Positions 58,005-64,000 of a stretch of DNA of 64,000 nt are shown in pieces; position 1 is the stretch's first letter; the number at the start of each line of letters is the position of its first letter. Under the pieces are notes generated by a model that ran no database searches, had not been told where the DNA came from, and was given only the letters and a program-made list of their open reading frames with translations. Origin of the DNA: Ampullaceana balthica (Eukaryota > Mollusca > Gastropoda > Lymnaeidae); the NCBI GenBank assembly GCA_944989445.1, contig CALYLW010000283.1:333627-397626 (forward strand). The letters are read 5' to 3'. The translations under genes were made by a program, and so were the position numbers.

Positions 58005-61000
58005 TTATTTCAAACTCAGCGAAGCACACCATTTCACCCAGTCAGAAGATTTAGATAATATTTTATCCAAATTTTGTTCTGTTTTAGGTGTCTGATTACT
58101 AGAGTAAACTGTGGCCTCACACTCTGATTTTTTAAACTTCTTTTTAGGTATTTCATAGTCTGCGTTTTCTGTCTCTGATTCAGAACTTGGAGAAGATTCC
58201 TCATCACTGCTGCTGTCATCAATTAAAGAAATCCCTCCATCTATTTTGTGCTTTTGTTTCCTGATAATATGTGTAATTTCCAAAAATATTAAAAGCATTT
58301 AAAAAATTTAAAATCATTCTCTCCCTTCTTTTAAATTAATAAAACAAGCACATAGAATCTTACAGGTTTCCTTTTTATCTATTTTTCAAACATTCTGTTC
58401 TACTTGAAGTTTTTCTTCAAAACTGATTTTTCTAACAAAAATAAGCTGGTACTGAGATTGTGATTCAAAAATGTATACATGACACGTGAACTGTCTTTTA
58501 TTTTTAAATCCCTAATATTAACTTCACTGCCGTCTGTCTTGGGCGGGTGGAAAAACAAAAGTCAAAAATGACCCTTTTCCTGTGAAGGCATCGAGCTGAA
58601 ATTTGGCACATGGACCCGTGTAACCTAACAATGCATCCTATCAAAATGTCAGATCGATCGAACGTACCGTAATTAAATTAATGCATTTTTAGTTTATCTA
58701 TATACGACGTATGTAATTCAATTTCACGGTTTGTTGTTGTTTTTCACCTGACAGCTCAGTTCGCGCGTTGACGCCACATGGTCGATGTACCGGCGTGCTT
58801 TTGTTTACATTTTACGTGTCACGCTGAGCTCGGTCCAGCGATCAGTGACCAGACCTTCAGACCTTCGCGGGTTATAAAGCAAATGGGATGGGAGTTAAGA
58901 CAGATTCAGTCTGTAAATTTTTGTCGCATTTGAACATAATAAATACTGTTAGTTATGTCTCATATATAAGGGATTTATAGTCAAAAACTTTGTTTTTACG
59001 TTTTTTTTTATTTTCTATTACAGTTCAGGTGTCATCAATACATTTGTTTCTAACACAATCGTAGTAACAGCTTATTAATTTGGTTACAGAAATAATTTAT
59101 GATTCAAGTCAGTAAGCATAACAAAGTTATGAGTGTCCAAATGAAAGCCTGCAGGCTGAATTTTAATGTAATTAAACCATCTTTTACACTAACAAAAATG
59201 TATCAAATCTCTTTTTTGGCTGCTCTTAAATGCTACAGACAGCAAAGCAACATTATATAAATATAAACAGTGGCAGATGCAGTACTGCACTGTGTTCTTT
59301 AAATTTAAAACCAAATATGACCAATATTTCTCCCAGTTGGTTGTTAATAATAAATCATTTTAAAACTTATTTCTTACTATTCCATACAAAAGATTAATCA
59401 ACAGCAAGTTCAGTCAAGCTTAATTAATCATATACTCACTTTTTTACGAGCAGATAATTTAGATATTTTTCACAGTGCATCAACACTGGTTCATTTGAAT
59501 GAAGAAGCTAAATTGAAAGGAAAAAATACATCAAAAGGTTCAATAAACTGGAGACTTTAATAAACTAAATCTTATGTTTTATGTACAAATATTCTTATGC
59601 AATTACAGTTATTTAAAAAAATTATTTAAGAAGTAAGTTTTTAATTTTGTTCAAATGGACTTAATAAAGGATAAAATTGGCTTTAAAAATGTGTTAGCAA
59701 ACAAATTAGATCAACTGGTGACTGATGTTTATGTATTCAAATTCAATACATAAAACATTTTTCCAAAAGGTACTTGCAAAGTAAAGTAAAATTTAATGTT
59801 TTAATACAAAAATTTAAACCCTTTACCATTAATTGAACAAGAAACCATATAATCTTCACTGAAAAGACTAACGAAACATTTCTTACCATTGTAATAAAAT
59901 CATCATCAACAACTTTTGTACTACCCATAGTTTCCCTGATGTCATCAACACTGAGGTCTCTTACAAGTTTTTCAGCCATCATTGATTTCAGACTGTTTTC
60001 AGGCAAGTTTTGAGCAACCTGAATCTAAATGAAACAAACTTGTTTAATGTAACCGAAATTTTTAGAAAGAAAGCTTTTTTTCATCTTTAAATGGAAATAC
60101 GATTTCAAACAAAATAATAATTTCATTGTAACAAGTAATAAACCAACACTTATGTGTGTTTTAATAATGAGTGATACATGAATTTTTGGGGTAGTTGTGT
60201 GCATTCTATCAAACATATCCTATTTCTAAAACTGTATGTTCTTTATCATCTATAATTTTTAAGTTTGAGGTCCTTTTGGTGTTCAAAAAGTTGAAAAATT
60301 AATGACTTTTATTATGTACAGCAAGAAAGAAAGCATAAACATTGTTTAATTAATACTTAGTGTAAGTTAAGTTATGTCCTCTCCACTGAACTTTATGCAT
60401 TGCTATATTTTTCATTAATGAAATTAAAATGAATGATTAGAATTTTTTTTAAATTAAAGTTATCCTTAATTCAGTGGTGATTTCCACATTGTCTAGAGCT
60501 TAAATTTAAACATGTAAACATAAAAACCTCTTACCTTATTTTGGTTTTTACGCCTCTGACTATCCAAATCTAAAGTGATGAGCTGTTGTTTTGAATTATA
60601 CATGAATATCTGTGAGCTTCCAGGCCATCCAAGATCAACAATGTCTTCTGGTCGACCATCAGGGACAAAGATGACATCTAGTATATCAGAGGAGCTGATG
60701 TTATCCAATGTGTACACAAGTTGGGCACTGCTAGGTCTAAAAACACATACTGAAAAGAAAATTGAAATAATTCAATGAACTTCAAACAATGCTTTTATGC
60801 ATGGTTAATATTTATTATATTTATATTTAATATTATTTATATGATATAAAATAACTTACATGTTTTGTAATTAGAGATGTATGCCATAATGTCTGTTGAA
60901 GGGTTTCTAACAAGCGAAGTGATCACAACATCAACTTTCCACAAAACTGCAAAAGATATTGTTTTAATTGGGAAAAAAAACATTTTATAAGTTTAATATA

Positions 61001-61906
61001 CATTGAAAAGTTTGTTCATTACTTCAAAAGCAGTAAAAAAAAGACAGTACAGGAATATAATCTATATCATAATTATTGACTAAATACTCACTGGACAATG
61101 TAAGAAGATCCCAAGATATTAATGTCTTTTTAGTAGCACACACCAACTGATGCAGACATTTACCACTTCCAAATTTTAAATGTCTGAAATTATTTTACAT
61201 ATTATAAGCAGGTTATTATTCATACATGGGAAGTCATGATTAATGTTTCACACAACATTTTTACAACATACAAAAAGGTATATTTTTTTCTTTCTGACAG
61301 TAACAGATATAACTTTAAAAATTATTATAAGAAATATTTGTGTCTCAATTACAAACGATTACAGTTCTCAAAAAGATAGAAAAAATGCTTACAAAATGTT
61401 TTCTCTTTCTGCCAATGCGTTCGATAATGTAACACGAACAACATCACTATCTGGGTCCCAAAGTGTAAGAAGATGTTTAAAGCCAACAGCTAAAGTTGAG
61501 CCATCTACAGAGAAATCAGCACAGCCAACATCAAGGCCACGGTAAAATCCTACTGACTCACAATTCCATCTGGTGTTATTTCCTGTTGGAAAAAACTGTG
61601 TTGGTAAATCTAACCCTTCTATCAGTCAGATCAAAACCAAAAAAAAAGTAAAACTATTGACATTAATTAATTGGGTCTGAATTAAAATAAAAGGTAGTCC
61701 CATTTATTGAATGAAGACATGAGAGAATTAACTTACTATAAATGTCAGAATCATCTATTAATGCCCACATCTTGTAGCAAAAGTCAGCTCCCACACTTAC
61801 AAGCATTGGATTTTTTTTTGACTGCTGGGATGGTAGTTGTGGCCTGAACAAAAGGCTAGTTATCCTTTGATCATGTGGGTGTTCTACAGTTGTGTTTAAA
61901 GAATAT
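58005..61906 (-). CDS. WDR75: WDR75 (UTP17), C-terminal eight exons
   Basis: Exons on the minus strand: 61906-61737, 61582-61393, 61183-61092, 60946-60860, 60749-60535, 60024-59887, 59507-59440 and 58260-58005 (stop TAA). All are in phase, giving the last 404 residues of a protein of about 830. The first visible exon has YKMWALIDDSDIY, matching WDR75's KVWILTDDSDIY. WD-type blades follow (DFSVDGSTLAVGFKHLLTLW, LVCATKKTLISWDLL), then VCVFRPSS. The tail is an acidic serine cluster (DDSSSDEESSPSSESE) and a Trp-containing end (DWVKWCASL) like the human SWIAAL. WDR75 is a t-UTP subunit of the small-subunit processome, needed in the nucleolus for pre-rRNA transcription and processing. The N-terminal beta-propeller exons lie beyond the window or were not recognised. 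Confidence 0.9.
58580..58860 (+). repeat. Partial copy of the accacg repeat family
   Basis: Shares aatgcatcctatcaaaatgt, cagatcgatcgaacgtaccg and taattaaattaatgcatttt with the copy at 19513. It then diverges into a GC-richer part (tcagttcgcgcgttgacgcc). It lacks the hairpin section and sits in the last intron of WDR75. Confidence 0.6.
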
Positions 61907-62166
61907 CTGTCAAGTAAATGTGAGAGTTGAGACTAAAAATGTTTAAACTTGCTCTTATGGGCGGTCACATATTGAACTGAGCAAAGGAACATTTTAAAAC
62001 CAATGATAGCAATTAAATGTATGTATACAAATGTAGCAATTATAGATGGATACATTTTTAATATCAATATCTACTAATACATTGTTAAGAGATAGAATAA
62101 TAACTAATATAAATTAAGTTCATGTGAATCTATGAGTTAGCACTAATGCACTTCAAACAAGTTATA

Positions 62167-62950
62167 ATCGACCTCGGTTAACTTGCCAACCCTATTACGT
62201 AAATGTTTTTGAAGGGAACCACCAAACTCTCTCTTAATCATAGGACTTTCTCACCGGTTAAGTCGATTTGTTTATGTCGCCAAACCCTAATATCTCAAGC
62301 ACTAAAGAGGTTAAAATTTACCACTAAACGTCAGTTACCTCGAACCCATTACCGATTGCCGGCTTTTTAAAATGTTAGTTAATGATTAATGCTATTAAGA
62401 TTGCTCATTTTAAAGACCAGATAACCTTCCGTTAGCAATAGCAAGGTTCTTTCCTTAAGCTCTTAGAACCCATAAGAAAGTGTAACATTCATATGTTGGT
62501 AACAACAAAGGTACTTTCATGCCACGTCTGCTTGCGAAGCGCTCTTGCACATTGTCCAGCAACTCAGCGAATCAACACACAAAAATAATTGTGAGCTGAA
62601 CCGAGAAAACTGTGACAATGGGTGAATTTAAAAGAAAGAATATATGAGAAGGCAATATTATTTTTCAATTATCAACAAGTTGGAATTCCATTTAAATTAA
62701 ATGGTTGTTTTAAATCTCTTGTCACTGGTATGCCTTTAGTTGTAAGAAAAAAATTTATGTACATTTGTATGACTTGATCGCTTCAACAAACAAATCGCTG
62801 CAATGCTGTTGTGTAAAAAAAAACACTTCAAAAACGTGGATGTACATTTCAAGCACATGTTAATATATTGGTTTTCATTTATCTCGATCATCTGTTATCT
62901 CGATGCTCTTTGGCGAACCCTTAAGCCAGCCACATAACCGGGTTTGACTG
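62167..62950. mobile_element. Old pogo-like element
   Basis: Left end (ATCGACCTCGGTTAACTTGC) and right end (inverted: CAGTCAAACCCGGTTATGTG) match over tcgacctcggtta/tcaaacccggtta. Inside both ends are ttatctcgat- and ggttaagtcg-type motifs as in other pogo derivatives here. The ends are diverged and the exact borders uncertain. No transposase is visible. Confidence 0.5.
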
Positions 62951-63852
62951 AAATTCAAAAGTTTGCTTGTCAGAAAATATTTCCTTTAGGTAATTTCAGG
63001 ATTTAATCAATTCAGAGTTGCATTCATTACTTGAAAACTAAGATATAAAAATGCTTACTTCAATTTCAGATGGTTTAAAAATTCATTTTACTTTTTAAAA
63101 TTAAGAATGAGACCTGCCAAGAAAAGAAAAATCTGTATATGGGTCTGCGCGCCGAGTGGCCGCATCTTGGGGCATTTGTTTAATAACTGCATACTAAATA
63201 AATATAAAGTAATAACGTTACCTCCATTATCTATTAATTTTAAGTCTACAGAACACCACAGAATATGTGAAAAACATTACTGGAAATGTTTTGCATTACA
63301 TACAAATATCTACACAACAGAATATCCATTTTTTTTTACATATGAACAGAGTTAAGTTTTCCAGCATCTCTATAGTGGTCTTTTTGAACTTGTCAAACAG
63401 TTCTTTGGTCAATTGAAGTTAACTGCGCAATTGAATTGATTTTAGTTACATTCATATTAAAATCAATTTTTAATTAGAGTTAAAAGTATCAGCGTTAATG
63501 CTTGCTCTGTTTTCATTGAAATTTGTCTGGAAACATTTCTTTGACTCTAGCATTAAAAATATAGGTATTGGCGATATATTTATTTCTTCTAATAAGAAGG
63601 GTGGTAAATAAAACTTTCAATAACTGAAGTGCAGATTCCTGCAACTAACAAAGTAATTGGTGACAGATGTAGATTTACTACTTTTACCTACAAATTTAAG
63701 CGTTAAAATATTTATTGTTATCATTGAACCCACCACTTTCAATAGATAATTGAGTCTGACGCAGATTGAAAATGTTCACCACAGCATGATAGCACAATAA
63801 ATAAGTGTTTTTCTGAATACTGATACTGTTTCAAAAACGGATCACAATGACG

Positions 63853-64000
63853 TCAATTCTTTATTTGTTCAGTTAGACTTATCTTAGCACTAGTACTAGT
63901 AGTTCTATCACTCTCAAGCTCAGTCATTGGAAACTCTTTTTCAGCAGGTTTCTTTAAAAATGTATCCAATTTTTTTATTAAAATGTCATAGAACAGATAA
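63853..64000 (-). CDS. Possible C-terminal coding exon at the window edge
   Basis: From the window edge to a TGA at 63855-63853 one minus-strand frame stays open for about 48 codons, with LIKKLDTFLKKPAEKEF and MTELESDRTTSTSA. The charged composition looks more like protein than the surrounding AT-rich DNA. It would be the end of a gene or transposon ORF that begins outside the window. I do not recognise it, and chance is possible at this length. Confidence 0.25.
   Translation of the reverse strand, partial: YLFYDILIKKLDTFLKKPAEKEFPMTELESDRTTSTSAKISLTEQIKN

Larger units (their letters stand above)
61907..64000. other. Probable WDR75 intron or upstream region
   Basis: I searched the minus strand for the WDR75 segment preceding the first visible exon and did not find it. 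A pogo-like element fills 62167-62950. A 82-codon + strand frame at 63107-63355 has no family likeness. The far edge has a partial open frame on the minus strand. Confidence 0.4.

Noticed and set aside
63107..63355. Open frame, and a tRNA-like gcgccgagtggccgca string at about 63148
   Set aside because: The frame has no family likeness. The string recalls a tRNA D-arm but no B box, anticodon arm or acceptor stem follows, so it is at best an eroded SINE start.

Overview
This is a 64-kb piece of AT-rich eukaryotic nuclear DNA. The genes have GT-AG introns and clear animal orthologues, and the space between them is filled with DNA-transposon debris. A secreted ferritin-type gene, a glycine/tyrosine-rich shell-matrix-like protein, a tRNA-derived SINE and many hAT and pogo-type elements suggest a mollusc, probably a gastropod. 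The phylum is an inference; only 'animal' is firm.

Layout. 1-7.1 kb: the 3' seven exons of GTPBP10 (+) run tail-to-tail with a complete C19orf12 homologue (-). 7.1-13.2 kb: no gene, but a complete 2.65-kb hAT element with an 8-bp target duplication and a decayed transposase. 13.2-19.1 kb (-): a seven-exon gene for a secreted protein that joins a cysteine-rich module to a ferritin four-helix domain with a largely lost ferroxidase site. 19.1-30.7 kb: repeats, one doubtful terminal exon and one single-exon Gly/Tyr-rich secreted protein (24.4-25.0 kb, -). 30.7-40.3 kb: a transposon-poor, gene-free stretch that may be the very long 3' UTR of the next gene. 40.3-48.9 kb (-): a nine-exon KIAA0232 homologue ending in a CCCH-like zinc-finger motif, with two complete hAT elements in its introns. 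48.9-54.3 kb: LINE fragments and a pogo-like MITE. 54.3-56.6 kb (+): complete DNAJC28. 58.0-61.9 kb (-): the C-terminal eight exons of WDR75. 61.9-64 kb: another pogo-like element and a possible partial exon at the edge.

The genes form no operon or pathway. GTPBP10 (mitochondrial ribosome), WDR75 (nucleolar ribosome biogenesis), DNAJC28 (J-domain/DUF1992), C19orf12 (ER/mitochondrial membrane) and KIAA0232 (unknown role) are ordinary housekeeping neighbours. The accessory part is the 13-25 kb region with its two secreted proteins. All exon models were joined by hand using splice consensus, reading phase and remembered family sequences. Phases agree at every junction, but no transcript or database search was available.
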